Below are positions 21,430 through 31,917 of a stretch of DNA of 64,000 nucleotides, one piece after another. The notes under the pieces are model-generated. The model ran no database searches. It was not told where the DNA came from and saw only the letters and a list, made by a program, of their open reading frames with translations. This stretch comes from Meconema thalassinum (Eukaryota; Arthropoda; Insecta; Orthoptera; Tettigoniidae). Position 1 is the first letter of the stretch, and every line of letters starts with the position of its first letter. The stretch covers positions 128,900,346 to 128,964,345 of the forward strand of contig OX336388.2 in the NCBI GenBank assembly GCA_946902985.2. The letters run 5' to 3'. The position numbers were made by a program, and so were the translations under genes.

Positions 21430-21600
21430 TTCAAATGATCTTGTCGACTTCATCGTTATGCTTTGGTCTACTGTTATGCGTTATGGTTACGGCGTGTATG
21501 ACGTCATGTTGTTTAGTGCATATGCACCGAGTCTGAGTTTACTACTGGGGTCTGGCGTTAAGCGATACGGAGATGGCGAGTCCTGGGGCTTCGAGCTAAC
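21430..21600 (+). repeat. Repeat shared with the interior of the hAT at 47.8 kb
   Basis: The block 'aaatgatcttgtcgacttc' plus the following cgttatgct, and 'ctggggtctggcgttaa', appears in complement at about 47795-47905 inside the hAT element. This suggests an old fragment of the same transposon or a shared nested repeat. Confidence 0.5.
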
Positions 21601-21708
21601 TGTGTAGCATTTGTAGCATGCGTCATTTGAAATGATATAAAGTATAGTCTCTCAGACTGACTGTATCTTTTTGTTTGTTGTTCCTTTTAGTTGTGTGTGG
21701 ATTTGTAA

Positions 21709-21885
21709 TTCAGTTAGGGATTGGGAAGGAGGTGGCCATGGCCTTAAGTAAGGAACCATCCTGGCTTTCGCCTGGAGTAGACGTGGGAAACCACTTCTAG
21801 GTTGGCTTGAGTGTACCTTGCTCCAGCCCTCTTGGCAGAGCTGGGAATCAAACCCGGTCTTGGGTCACCTTATATTTTGACTTTA
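21709..21885 (-). mobile_element. SINE-F copy 1 (degraded)
   Basis: In complement: B-box-like gggtttgattcccagctctg, then ggtttcccacgtctactcc and gccaggatggttccttactt, then ggccatggccacctccttcc. Relatives are at 55372, 56855 and 61300. The head is partly lost. Confidence 0.65.
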
Positions 21886-22032
21886 TAGTGCAAGTCTGCT
21901 GTTGCACTTCCGGGCCAAACTTGCACACACATTTCACTTTTATGCTGTTTTCCAATTTGGTTGGGTAGACCTTGGTGCCTAATCAGCTATGGTCGCTTTT
22001 TTTTACTGTGTTTATGATCATACTATTTATGT

Positions 22033-22442
22033 AGACATAGCCATAAGAACCATCTCCGGTTGTATAAAAACTACTCCACCCTACATGCTCCGAACACTCA
22101 GCAACATAACCTCTCCGGTGTTGAGAAGACAAGATGCACTGACGAAGGAATATTCTAAAATAATGAACAACGCTGCACTTCCAATCCGTGACGACATTCC
22201 TGCTTTGGCAATAAATCTGCTCCGGTCCAGGAATGCACCCCTGCAACTGGCTCAACAGCTTGCTGATAGTATCATTTCAACATTGCAGCTCAATGTCGTG
22301 AAACATGGACTAGAAATGCCCCACCTCGTTGATCTCGTAAAGAAAACCAGGGGCTTTGAACAACCGCGACATATATGGAAGACATTTTGGTGTTTGAACC
22401 CATTTTTCAGTGTTGCCTTAGTAAACAAATGTTTGATGCTTT
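22033..22442 (+). pseudogene. LINE-J relic, first part
   Basis: Plus-strand frame with AIRTISGCIKTTPPYMLRTL, SNITSPVLRRQDALTKEYSK, matching the 'TISGxIKxTP ... LRRxxA' segment that follows the RT in LINE-J-type elements (compare minus strand 7850-7730). The C-terminal tail of the same family is found at 23545-23765, so the element was split by later insertions (SINE-D and LINE-C). Confidence 0.65.
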
Positions 22443-22515
22443 AAGAATCCGTCAACATGTGTTGACCGACTGAAAAGCATCAAACTTTTTATTTTTAATA
22501 TATATATGGAAGACT

Positions 22516-22845
22516 GAAGCCTCCGTGGCTTAGGCGGCAGCACGCCAGCCTCTCACCGCTGGTTCCGTGGTTCAAATCCCGGTCACTCCATGTGAGATCT
22601 GTGCTGGACAAAACGGAGGCAGACAGGTTTTTCTCCGGGTACTCCGGTTTTCCCTGTCACAATTTCATTCCAGCAACACTCTCCACTATCATTTCATTTC
22701 ATCTGTCATTCATTTAATCATTGCCTCAGAGGAGTGCACCAGGCTTCGGCAGCCGGCACAGTTCATATCCTCGCCGCTAGATGGGGGCTTCATTCATTCC
22801 ATTCCTGACCCGGTCGGAGACTGAAAACAGGCTGTGGAATTTCAT
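22516..22845 (+). mobile_element. SINE-D, 13-bp TSD
   Basis: tRNA-derived head: A box cgtggcttaggcggcagcac, B box ggttcaaatccc at about 22572. The body contains actccggttttccctgtcac and the end 'gacccggtcggagactgaaa'. The 13-base tatatggaagact flanks it at 22503-22515 and 22846-22858. It is the only copy seen in the window. Confidence 0.87.
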
Positions 22846-22979
22846 TATATGGAAGACTATTATGAGAAACCTGCATGGCAAGAAAGAACTTATAAAATGA
22901 TCAAAGCCCAAAAATTAACCTAAAAAATAAAATGTATATCAATCACAACAAATTTAAAACATAAGACCAGAGGTGACAT

Positions 22980-23540
22980 ATGGAAGTAAAACTCTTTTTA
23001 AAGTTACTCAGAAAAACAGAATCGACAAAATTCTAAAAGTAGAAAGAAGAATAGCTAGAACATGCATTAATAAAAATATATCTGAAAGATGGACAATGGC
23101 GGATAGTACCAAATGAAGTGGCATTCAGAGAACTGGAGCCCATCACTGATACTATTTGGAAGAAACGGATTTCTTTTTTTGGTCACATTATGAGGACACC
23201 GGAAACCAGATTATCTAGAAAAATTGTTGAGAAACTTTGGAATATGAAACAACAAATAGGATGAATTAAGGAAATTAGAGAACATATGAATGAATTAGAA
23301 ATAACCTTGGAGACTTGCAAAACAATACAAAAAATTTAAAAAAAACTGATAGACATGAAAATAAGTTTTCAACCCAAAATAGACAAACGTCATACAGTAA
23401 AAAGGGTATTTACAGATGAGGAACGCCTGAGAAGATCAAAGCGAATGAAAAGCTACTAGGGAAAAGAAAACTTACTGAAGAAGAGGACCAAGAAATGATT
23501 GACTGAAGTGGTCCAATGAGGCCGTAATAGCAGCAGGAGG
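22980..23540 (+). pseudogene. LINE-C relic, C-terminus
   Basis: Plus-strand relic reading KVERRIARTCINKNISERW, a WKKRISFFGHIMRTPETRL block, KIDKRHTVKRVFTDEERLRR and ending near KKRTKK*LTEVVQ. The same tail is found in complement at 41860-42400, and a longer relative at 59790-61075. It has frameshifts and lacks the catalytic core. Confidence 0.72.
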
Positions 23541-23544
23541 AGGA

Positions 23545-23765
23545 CTATTAACAGCATCCGTACAGGACATGGAGTTTGTGCATACAACCCGCACAAATGG
23601 GGGAAGCGCCTACCCCTGATGTGATTGTGGTACATTGATCCAGTCCATCAGGCACATTGTGGAAGATTGCAAACTAAGAGCGTACCTAGGTGACCCTAAC
23701 TACTTTTTCAGTGCTACACCATCGAGCCTGGACTGGATATATAGACTGGACATAAGGTTGATATC
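23545..23765 (+). pseudogene. LINE-J relic, C-terminal part
   Basis: NSIRTGHGVCAYNPHKWG, then CDCGTLIQSIRHIVEDCKLR and SATPSSLDWIYRLDI over two frames. This is the canonical C-terminal RTGHG...HKWG...CDCG...H...C motif of this LINE group and completes the relic at 22033-22442. Confidence 0.72.
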
Positions 23766-23774
23766 TGTGCTTGT

Positions 23775-24675
23775 ATGTACTTTTATTATTATTATTGCCT
23801 TTCGTGTGTAATCATCATCTTCTTTGCATTTTCCCATTATGTGGGGTTTGCCTTCCTGCAATGTTTCCTCCACTTCAATCGATCCATAGCGTCCCGGGGG
23901 CGGAGTTTAGCGAGTTGCATGTCATCTCACCCTATCCAACCAGCGTGTTTGTGGTCGCCCTCGAGATCGACAACCCTCCACTTTTAGTTGAAGGGCAGTC
24001 TTAGCAACTGAGGTTTCACTGCTACGGAGTACATGGCCATACCACCGCAGACGTGATTCATGCATTTTCTCTGTGATTGGGGCAACCTTGAAATCCTTCC
24101 GCACAGCATCAATCCTAATATGGTCCAGTCGAGTCAAGCCATTGGACCACCGCAACATCTTCATTTCCATTGCATGAAGCGCCTGTTCGTGCTTCAATGT
24201 TGTAGGCCAGCATTCAGATCCATAAAGGGCCACCGGTCTAATCACTGTGCGATATACTTTAGATTTTAAATGCAATGGAATTTTCTTATCGCATAGCACT
24301 CCAGTAACTTGGCGCCATTTCATCCAAGCGGCAGTGACTCTTGTTTTGACATCAGGAATCGTGCTGCAGTCTGAGGTGATGCATGAGCCAAGGTATTTGA
24401 ATTGGGTCACTTTATTAAGTTGAACCTCGCCATCAGTTTGGTCACCGCATTCCAGGTATTCCGTCTTCTTCAGGTTCAATTTCATCCCAAATTCTTCAAG
24501 ACGCATCTTCCACTCTTGTACTTGCTGTCCGAGGCGCCCACGGGTCTCGTTAGCTAACATGACATCATCCGCATATAATAATGTCCATGGATGCCTGGTT
24601 TGGATGTCATTGGTGATGGCGTTCATGCAGAGTATGAAGAGCAAGGGGGACAAGGCTGATCCTTGTAATGCCATA
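23775..24675 (-). pseudogene. RTE-B retrotransposon, 5'-truncated, RT palm intact
   Basis: Minus-strand open frame of about 250 codons (24674-23922) beginning inside the RT: LQGSALSPLLFILCMNAITN, the active-site box LLYADDVMLANE (YADD intact), KKTEYLECGDQ, FKYLGSCITSD, ALYGSECWPTTLKHEQALH, and SRLRWYGHVLRSSETSVAKT. The frame breaks at RWLDRVR and the tail continues to about 23840, then gat and (aat)n repeats at about 23775-23830. The N-terminal half of the RT and the endonuclease are missing, so it cannot retrotranspose itself. Its RT box is much better kept than in the 8889-9840 copy. Confidence 0.82.
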
Positions 24676-24779
24676 CCCTAAATAAATATGTCATACTTCT
24701 TTATAGATAAGGCTGGCTGAGGGGCATAGTGGTATGGTTCTCGCTTGCTTCTACCTCAGATTGCAGGATCAAATCCCAG

Positions 24780-25045
24780 TTATTTCTTCTTCTTCTCCTT
24801 AGTGCAGTGCATTGCAACATGACATACTTTGGTTCTTTTGATTTATTATCATCATCATCATCATTTAACTGTCTCCAGTTTCCCAGGTGCGGTGTAAGAG
24901 CGCTCACCATTTCAGTCTATGAAAATACAATTCTTCTTCTTCTTTACACAATTCCACTCCTCTATCTTCTAGATCATCTTTTATTTGGGAGATCCATCGT
25001 GTCCTCGGTCTTTCCCTAGGTCACTTTCCTTTTATGACCTTATCA
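24780..25045 (-). pseudogene. Two or three short RTE 3' ends
   Basis: Complement of 24845-24915 gives a tail like that at 15560-15605 (accgcacctgggaaactgga then gat repeats). Complement of 24927-25045 reads RPRTRWISQIKDDLEDRGVE followed by an (aag)n tail. A third (aag)n end with 'ctaaggagaagaag' lies at about 24786-24810. All are heavily 5'-truncated. Confidence 0.6.
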
Positions 25046-25092
25046 AACCTTCTTTTGATTTATATTCTGTACACTTCTTTTGATTTATATTG

Positions 25093-25665
25093 TGTACTAG
25101 CAGTAGTGCCCGGTTTGCCCGGTGGATTTATTTGTTTTATGGATGATAATGAATGCTACTACAGAACTGGAGCGCTCAAGGATAAGGATCGGAAAGCACC
25201 AACGCTTATTGCAGCTGATAACCTCAGTATACTGCACCAACGCCATCGCCCTTATACAGAGGCATACTATTGTCATGATGATAACTGTTTTAAGGGGCCT
25301 AAGAAATCTTTTTGAACTAATTACTCCCCGTGACTGCAATTTATAAGCAGCTCGCAATTCTGCACCAGAACACTGGTAGGGGCAACGTGATGCAGCCCGC
25401 ATTACCAGGCAACAATAGACTTAGGTATTATTGGAGCTATCTGGGAGCGCTTGTTCTTCCGACTTACTGAACAAAAATCAATCTTTATGGTTACCAGAGA
25501 GGTGTAGCATAATGCAACTTAGCCTAAACTATTCCTCTCGAATCTGGCTATCATATACAAAAATAATTTTTCGAATCCGACTGGTAGTTCCAGAGATTAG
25601 CGCATTTAAACACATAAACACACAAACTCTTCAGCTTTATTATATTAGTATAGATATATATATTC
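25093..25665 (+). repeat. W repeat copy 3, short form
   Basis: Head tagcagtagtgcccggtttg; tail 'gttccagagattagcgcatt' followed by acacataaacacacaaactc and 'gctttattatattagtatag'. It contains 'aactgttttaaggggcctaa'. It has no tandem arrays, so it gives the simplest view of the element's ends. Confidence 0.6.
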
Positions 25666-25805
25666 TGTATAATATATTGATGTTCTCTTAATTAGACTTA
25701 CCCACTATTTATATCTACATTTTTCCCATTCCCTGAAACATGTATACTGTATATCGGGTTTTACTGTTGTTTGAAATGATGACTTTTGCCTTTATTTGTT
25801 TGCAG

Positions 25806-25880
25806 GCTGTGACCTTGGTTTCGGACACCGAAGCTCCTGTGTCGAGCAAGTCTGACCTCGAGGAGAACCATTCACAATGA
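25806..25880 (+). CDS. Terminal coding exon of the zinc-finger gene
   Basis: The acceptor is tgcctttatttgtttgcag|GCT, a strong pyrimidine tract. The exon is read in phase 0, as the preceding donor requires: AVTLVSDTEAPVSSKSDL then EENHSQ and TGA at 25878-25880, 24 codons. This short acidic/Ser-rich tail closes the protein. Phase agreement with both earlier exons, strand and splice-site quality support it; the peptide itself has no domain, so this is less secure than the finger exons. Another exon could exist between 14579 and 25806. No convincing AATAAA follows in the next 150 bases before repeats begin. Confidence 0.7.
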   Translation, partial: AVTLVSDTEAPVSSKSDLEENHSQ

Positions 25881-26038
25881 AAGAGTGAAGAGATTGCTGT
25901 AGGAGTTAATAATCCAGCTGCTAACCATCCAAATGTAAATCTATAAGGGTTGCTAAAGTGTAACATAGTCAGAAGTCTAGAAACGAACACAATATCATTC
26001 AGTCAGTTCAACACATATATATATCCAATTTAATTATT

Positions 26039-27214
26039 ACTAGCAACCTGCCCCGGCTTTGCCCGGTATCTTTAATGGTTTACCCAGCGTAAGCTTAAAA
26101 GGCGTATTTTTTAGCCTATTTTCAATTTTGAAAAAATAGGCTTATGAGATCACCTTTTGTCCGTGTGTGTGTGTGTGCGTGCGTGTGTGTGTGATTCGTG
26201 TGTGTGTCCCCCCCTAATAAAATCTAAACGGCAGGAGCGATTTCAATGAAACTCGGAAAGTTCATAGCACTAATCCGGGCGACCTCGACCGTGCCCTTCA
26301 AATTTTTTTTACGACTCACCAATCCAACATGGCGGCTGTGCGAAATATTTCACCAGCATTCAATACCTCCGAAACTATTACCGATATTACCCTGACATTT
26401 TCTATGGTGATAGAGGGAACTACTATAAGTTCACTTATGTGACTTTTGAAAACCTGGTTACTACAAAACCAACATATCGGCCAAGCGAATTTGCGACTTT
26501 TGAATAGACGTTTCTCGCGATTTGACCAACCAAACGCAATGAAACTTGGTACAGTATATGTTTATATACATTGTAATGCACCGACATCTAACTTCGTTCA
26601 ATTGTTTACATAATCACAAGATGGCGGATGTGCGAAATATTTCACCGGCATTCTATATCTCTGAAACTATTAGCGGTATCTCCCTAAAATTTTGTACGGA
26701 GATAAAGGGCACTACTGGAAATCCATCTATAAGACCTTCAAAAACCAGTTAACTACAAAACGAACATGGTGGCCAAGCGAATTTGAAAATTTTAAATAGA
26801 CCTTTCTCGCGATTTAATGTTCCAAGCACACTTAAACCTGGTACAGGAAATATTTATACACATTGTAATCCACTGGTATCTAATTTAGTTCAATTGTTTA
26901 CATAACCTCAAGATGGCGGCAGTGCGAATTTTAAAATTAAGTTTTTATTTCTTGTGATGTAGTCATGCGATCGAAGTGAAAGTTTGAATAATGAACCTAC
27001 GCAATAATTTTCCTTTAATGGTACATGACTCTATGGCCTATACAGTTAACAATCCAACATGGCGACCATCCGAAATATTTAGTCGGTTCTCAATATCTAC
27101 GAATCTATTACAGCAATCAAACTGAAATTGTGTATGTTGATAGTGGCAATTAACATAAGTAGGATATATGAAAATAGGCTGTATAGTTCTTCACGGAACT
27201 ACTTGTTTCAATTT
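26039..27214 (+). repeat. K-like head, GT microsatellite and 292-bp tandem repeat
   Basis: Head tagcaacctgccccggcttt, then 'gtttacccagcgtaagctta' shared with K repeats, then (gt)n at about 26164-26205. After that a 292-base unit starting at ggcgg (26331, 26623, 26915) occurs twice in full and partly a third time. It includes 'gtgcgaaatatttcacc', 'aagcgaatttg' and 'tcaattgtttacataa'. A diverged partial unit begins at 27055. No coding frame is seen. Confidence 0.75.
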
Positions 27215-28345
27215 CAATGAACTATGACCTATATCAGTTTTCCATCTCAGCATGATGGGCTAAAATCACTGACTGGACTATTAATAATATTATCATGGAG
27301 ATGCATTTGCAACAAATTCTTGTCAGACGTAATTTAAGAATGGCGAGGTGCATGAAACACAAATCCCCATTCCATCCAATCTGATCTTGACTTTATATTC
27401 TGCGGAACGAAGGCTGAAACTGAAGTAATAGGCTCACTCGCTAGATAGCTCATAAACTGTCTCCAAAGCTAGTAATTGGAGATTGTGGGAAGAAATGAAA
27501 ACTTAAAACACTTAGAGTGGGTGATGTATTGAAGATAGAGGATATGCTGTTGCAGACTTTTTTGTAAAACTTTTCATGCTGAAGAATTCTTACACTTATA
27601 ATACAGTGGAACGTGGCTAATTCGAACTTCTATAATTCGAAATTTTCTCTTGGTCCCTAGCATTTTATATACAATGCTAAAAAATCGTGGTTAATTCGAA
27701 TTATATTTTGGATAATTCGAAGTTTCTACGTGTAAAATGCCGACCGAACGAAAATGTCTCAGTTTGTGGTTATCTGACCGAAGTACTGAACCCCGAAATC
27801 ATCGCCGAAGTACTGAACCCCGAAAAACAAGATGGTGACGACGCATCTGGCGATGAACTCGTGGAGGAAGTTCCCGAAAAAACTCCCGAGTGCAGCCCAA
27901 GCAACAAACCACATCACAGAACTTAGGCATTATTTTTTAAGTAGAAATGACGTAAGTGATTCTGTTTTCCGTTCATTAAATTTGTTAGATTCTTTTGTGA
28001 TGGCCGAGAGACTTAATTGTAGGAAACAGGTAAAAATCTCAAACTTTTTTGAAAAACAGTAAATTTCTCTAATACTTAACTAGATTGTTGGATTATTACT
28101 GTATATAGATGTAGATAAGCATAAGCTTAAAAGGCGCATGGACGGTAGTTGTTTTTTTTTTCCGACTCGATTCACTGAAATCGTTACTGGTCGGCTTCAT
28201 TTGGTCATAAATAAATTATTTTCTCCAGAAACCTTCCTCGAGAAATCCTTTACAGAATGGTGAAACCCGCATCAAAATCCATCAAGTGGTTCTCGAGATT
28301 ACCCGCTACATCCAAGAATTGGGGACTTTGTTTTATGCTCAGTAA
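27215..28345 (+). repeat. K repeat copy 2, interrupted by a Tigger-like relic
   Basis: K blocks 'atgatgggctaaaatcactg', 'gtcagacgtaatttaagaat', 'ggagattgtgggaagaaatg' run to 27601, and the element resumes at about 28118 with 'agcttaaaaggcgcatggac', 'catcaaaatccatcaagtgg' and ends near 28340. The gap is filled by 27604-28117. Confidence 0.65.
27604..28100 (+). pseudogene. Pogo/Tigger-like transposon relic, transposase C-terminus
   Basis: Left end cagtggaacgtggctaattc after TA, the usual pogo/Tigger-type terminus with aattcgaa words. It jumps directly to the transposase C-terminus: an acidic EVLNPEKQDGDDASGDELVE region, then in a shifted frame LRHYFLSRNDVSDSVFRSLN and NCRKQVKISNFF ending EKQ-stop at 28062. 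The final ...KISNFF is the family's typical closing motif (compare KITDFF). DNA-binding and DDE regions are deleted and the right end is missing. Confidence 0.75.
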
Positions 28346-28481
28346 ATTCTCAATTATCCAGGCAGGGATTATCCAGTCTGAAGATTATCCTTGCATGGAT
28401 TGGCGGGGAAAGAAATCCTGTTCTGTGCTAATTTTGAAAAATTCACGCCCAGCAAAAAGCTTGCAGTTATAAGGCACCGAT

Positions 28482-28517
28482 CATCTTGCACAGTTTCCAG
28501 CCACTGGCCGGGTCTGT
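28482..28517 (-). mobile_element. 36-bp RTE-A scrap with 15-bp TSD
   Basis: The insert catcttgcacagtttccagc ... ccgggtctgt matches the extreme 3' end of RTE-A (compare 37533-37565). The 15-base ttataaggcaccgat sits at 28467-28481 and 28518-28532. Removing insert and one duplicate restores a continuous host sequence. It is a retrotransposition event truncated to its last bases. Confidence 0.85.
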
Positions 28518-28532
28518 TTATAAGGCACCGAT

Positions 28533-29782
28533 ATTGTTGATCATATTTAGCATGGCTCAGGCAGTCTGCCAATTGTCTGGTTAGTCGCCTTATACTCTTC
28601 TACAGGGCGCCCGAGAATGTTCTCCGCAGTGGTTACGTGCAGCTGTGAGTGGTTGCCTCATCGGTTTAGTTGGTAGCACGGTGTCTTTGACAGGGTGAAT
28701 CCCACACGTGTGGGCTGTAGCCTGTTGAAATCGTCAGTGTGTATTGCAATTAGCAAGCTTATGTGTCATCAGCACTTCCAGCATCTGTTATGAATGGCTG
28801 TGGTGAGTACAAAGTTTACTGTTTGCTTCTTATTAGGGAACACAGCGATGACAGAATGCATTCTGCACATAAGTCAAGCAGCATTGCGCGTCATAGGAGC
28901 TCATGTCACCACAGACAGTTAAACGATGACAGAGGCTACTTGAGCTGAGTCATATCCTACTCGCGCAACTGTACCTGTCAACGAAGCAGGCTGACGTTTG
29001 ACACAAGTAAACAAAGAATAGTTCCCATCTCGACCGCCGGCAATCAATTCGTGAAAGGCTAATATGTTGCGGCAGCCGTACTGCCAATGTAACTTCTGTA
29101 GCTAGCTCTCGCAGACGCATGGAGTCGCTGCGGAGAATATTCCCGGACTCACTGTATTTACCTTGGGTTAGTAAAGATAACTTTGAAGCCATTTTCAGTG
29201 TTGCCATATTAACAATTAATATTATAGCTTTCAGTCGGTCTACACAAAAATCATTCCAATTACTGGAATATGTGAATAAAACTAAAATACATTATATGTG
29301 ATTATGATTTATATATAGGGGCCGTATTTTTTGGTAATAACGATATGCGCGAACTTTTTTCATACGGTATCTTCTTTCTTGCCTATATATGACCTTCGTG
29401 GTACTTAAAGTACCATATTTTAGCTAAATGAACTCACGAATTCTGTTCAATTGCACAAATAATCACGAAAATATACTCCATTTGGTACGACAAATGCTAA
29501 ATACAGTATTATCGAAAAAGCTCTCCAATAAACGTTTAAATGCTTCTGAGAAATTGATCGTCGTGGTTTCCTTCTCATTTGATTGACAGTGCTGCATATT
29601 CTTAACACTAATGCCCACAAAGCTGGATGGGCTAGAAGTACTGTATGTGTATTCAGTTCCGCGATCTCTAAAGCTATCGATTACATCAAATGGCGTTGTG
29701 GTCGTAGATACAGCAGTGCGAGTTCACGACTGATAAAACTTTCGTCATTTCGCTCATATTGGCCCGTATTGACGCAAATTGA
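28533..29782. other. Gene-free region, degenerate tRNA-like SINE head
   Basis: Around 28650-28720 the run 'cggtttagttggtagcacgg' resembles an A box, and gtgaatcccac a weak B box, so a decayed SINE is possible. The rest, to 29782, has no recognised repeat ends and no frame with a domain. Confidence 0.35.
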
Positions 29783-30118
29783 ATTCAGTAAAGTTTATGA
29801 TATTCCGCCCTATTCAATACAATTCAAAGACTTCGTTCATGGAAAACTATGATGATACATGTTTCGGGAACGTATGGTCCCTTCTTCAGTCCTTATAGTG
29901 ACCTAATTTAACGTTTGAACATCATAAGACATCGATAAAATCTGGATAGATTAACCATTAAAATTCTAAAATTAATAATATTATCACAGAATTCGCTAAG
30001 TTATATGCCTATGTGTAAAAAATACTTATTGTATAAAAACATGTCATCATAGTTTTCCATGAACTAAGTCTTTGAATTGTATTGAATAGGGCGGAATATA
30101 ATAAACTTTACTGAATTT
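29783..30118. repeat. Foldback element with hammerhead-like motif
   Basis: 29783-29862 (aattcagtaaagtttatgat ... ccgccctattcaatacaatt ... catagttttcc complement) pairs with 30040-30118 (acatgtcatcatagttttcc ... attgtattgaatagggcgga ... aaactttactgaatt). The loop is about 175 bases. The candidate motif at 29855-29889 (minus) lies at the inner edge of the left arm. Confidence 0.72.
29855..29889 (-). ncRNA. Hammerhead-like core motif 3
   Basis: Minus strand: CTGAAGA (29889-29883), one extra A, GGGA (29881-29878), loop ccatacgt, TCCC (29869-29866), GAAA (29865-29862), then CATGT. It has the same layout as the motif at 10036 and 59764 but different helix bases. No outer helix was identified. Confidence 0.3.
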
Positions 30119-30783
30119 GATAAAACTTGATCGGCAAACATCCAGCATTTAAGTATAAAAATGCCGAAAACTTAAGTCACAACACTTTTATCGAGGGCCG
30201 AGGAATACAACAGTGAGGGGTTCTATGTATTTGATGCTGCAATCACATAATTTGTAAAATTTACCCCATACTATAAGGAAAGTTTAAGAAGAAACATCGA
30301 TCATCATGGCAATTTATTTCGCGAAATACCCACCGAAATAGTGTCAGTTTTAACACCGAAATCAAGGCCCTTATTTATGTATAGTGAACCCTCACTATTT
30401 TGGGCTTCACTAATTCGGAATTCAGATGATTCGGAGAGGTTTTCATCACTGCAGTACTGCGCCAGACATTATTCGCACCAAGACCATCTATTGTAAAATG
30501 TCGATCGCATCCCCCTCCCTTCCCGTTCACTCCACTCGTGGCCAATAAGTACGGTATGTATCATTATTTGTCACAGGAACACAACAAAGGTGTTTGAAGC
30601 CCACATGACGAGTTACTGTTACATCTATCTCTATGATTGCTTAAAAGTGTTTGGATGTGTTGTGCTGTTGTTCTCGCTAGAATACAGTAACTAAGATGAG
30701 TGTTAAGGGTAAATATACATCGCTAAGTTTAGAAGACAAACTGGGAGTGTTGGATAAAATCCAAGCCAGTGCTTATACTTAGA

Positions 30784-31660
30784 CAGTAGAACTCCAATTA
30801 TCCGAATCAATTGGGACCGGACTCCATTCAGATAATGAAAAATTCGGATAATTGAATTTAAATACATATATTTATATTATATTTCCGTGTCAGGGAGACA
30901 CACTAAATTCTTCCTTTACAGAACTCTGCAGCTCTTATCCCTCGGTCTGTGGCCAAAATAAGGTCTTCCTGGCCGCAGGTGTCATTCAGATCTTGGCACG
31001 TGAGCAGGTGTCTGAATTTCTCCACAGTCACATCTTGGATCTTCTGCATAACCCCACTTCACAAGGTTTCTACGACACTTAGGCATTCCCGTTCTCAACC
31101 GGTTTAAGGACCTCCAGGTGGTATAAGGCAAATGACTACCACTCCTCAGTTCTTCTTTAGGGGTAAACCCCTCTGGTACTATTTGTTTCCAGAGTGACAC
31201 ACGCCAGACATCTGGTTTGGTATGGAATAAAACTCTTCCTGGATCTTAGGCGAGGAGTGATCACCTTGTGGTTGAACATAGAATGTCTGGGATAACCAAT
31301 CCCGGAAAAGGTATACATACGTATGTACATTAAAGGAAAAAGAGCTTATTTTTGGTACTGTATGCATTTTTAATTATGTAATTAAATGAAAAGGCAACAC
31401 TTTTACATGTTATATAGTGTACGTACTCACAAGTGCTGTACAATAGTAGGAAATGAAAGTCATTGTTCGCTGAACATAGTCAAAGTAAGCTCATCATCCC
31501 AATAATGTTCGCGCTGCGCCTACACTAGCTTCGTGGAGAAAAAGGCAATAGCGAGCTTATACAGAATCATTATTTTGCAAATCCCAGTACGTTGCCGTCT
31601 AAATTTTTTTTTCGGAAAGCGATTTGGATAGTCGAAGTTCGTATAATTGGAGTTCTACTG
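30784..31660. mobile_element. Nested Tigger-like element with LINE-J scrap
   Basis: Ends cagtagaactccaattatcc and, in complement, cagtagaactccaattatac, with TA on the right (31661-31662) and a mutated ga on the left. It contains no transposase, only a LINE-J relic (30890-31260). Confidence 0.72.
30890..31260 (-). pseudogene. LINE-J relic, C-terminus
   Basis: Minus strand: ETNSTRG-like start, TTWRSLNRLRTGMPKCRRN, then LVKWGYAEDPRCDCGEIQTP-A-H. It has the same LNRLRTG...KWG...CDCG...QTxxH order as the relics at 7262 and 23545. The rest is unreadable. Confidence 0.72.
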
Positions 31661-31917
31661 TATTAAGACACAGTTTGTCATTAGTAAGTCGACTTTTGTC
31701 TTTAAACTTTAACGATGGATAGCCAATCCCGGAAAAGATATGTAGATACCTTAAAGCATATTTGCATGATTTTAGAACTTTTGAACTGTTCAATATACTA
31801 TTTTAGAAAAAATTTCTACTATTCGGACTTTCTATAATTTGGACTTGACCTCGCCCCCATCAGTCCGAATTAGTGAGAGTTTACTCTTCAATAGATCGTA
31901 ACAAAATATATGACTCT

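Larger units (their letters stand above)
30383..31885 (+). mobile_element. Pogo/Tigger-like element split by another Tigger-like element
   Basis: Left end agtgaaccctcactattttg ... actaattcgga; right end tccgaattagtgagagttta. A transposase N-terminus is readable at 30696-30779 (MSVKGKYTSLSLEDKLGVL then DKIQASAYT), like the CENP-B-type helix-turn-helix opening of pogo-family transposases. It is cut short where a second element (30784-31660) begins. The remaining transposase is absent. Confidence 0.7.
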
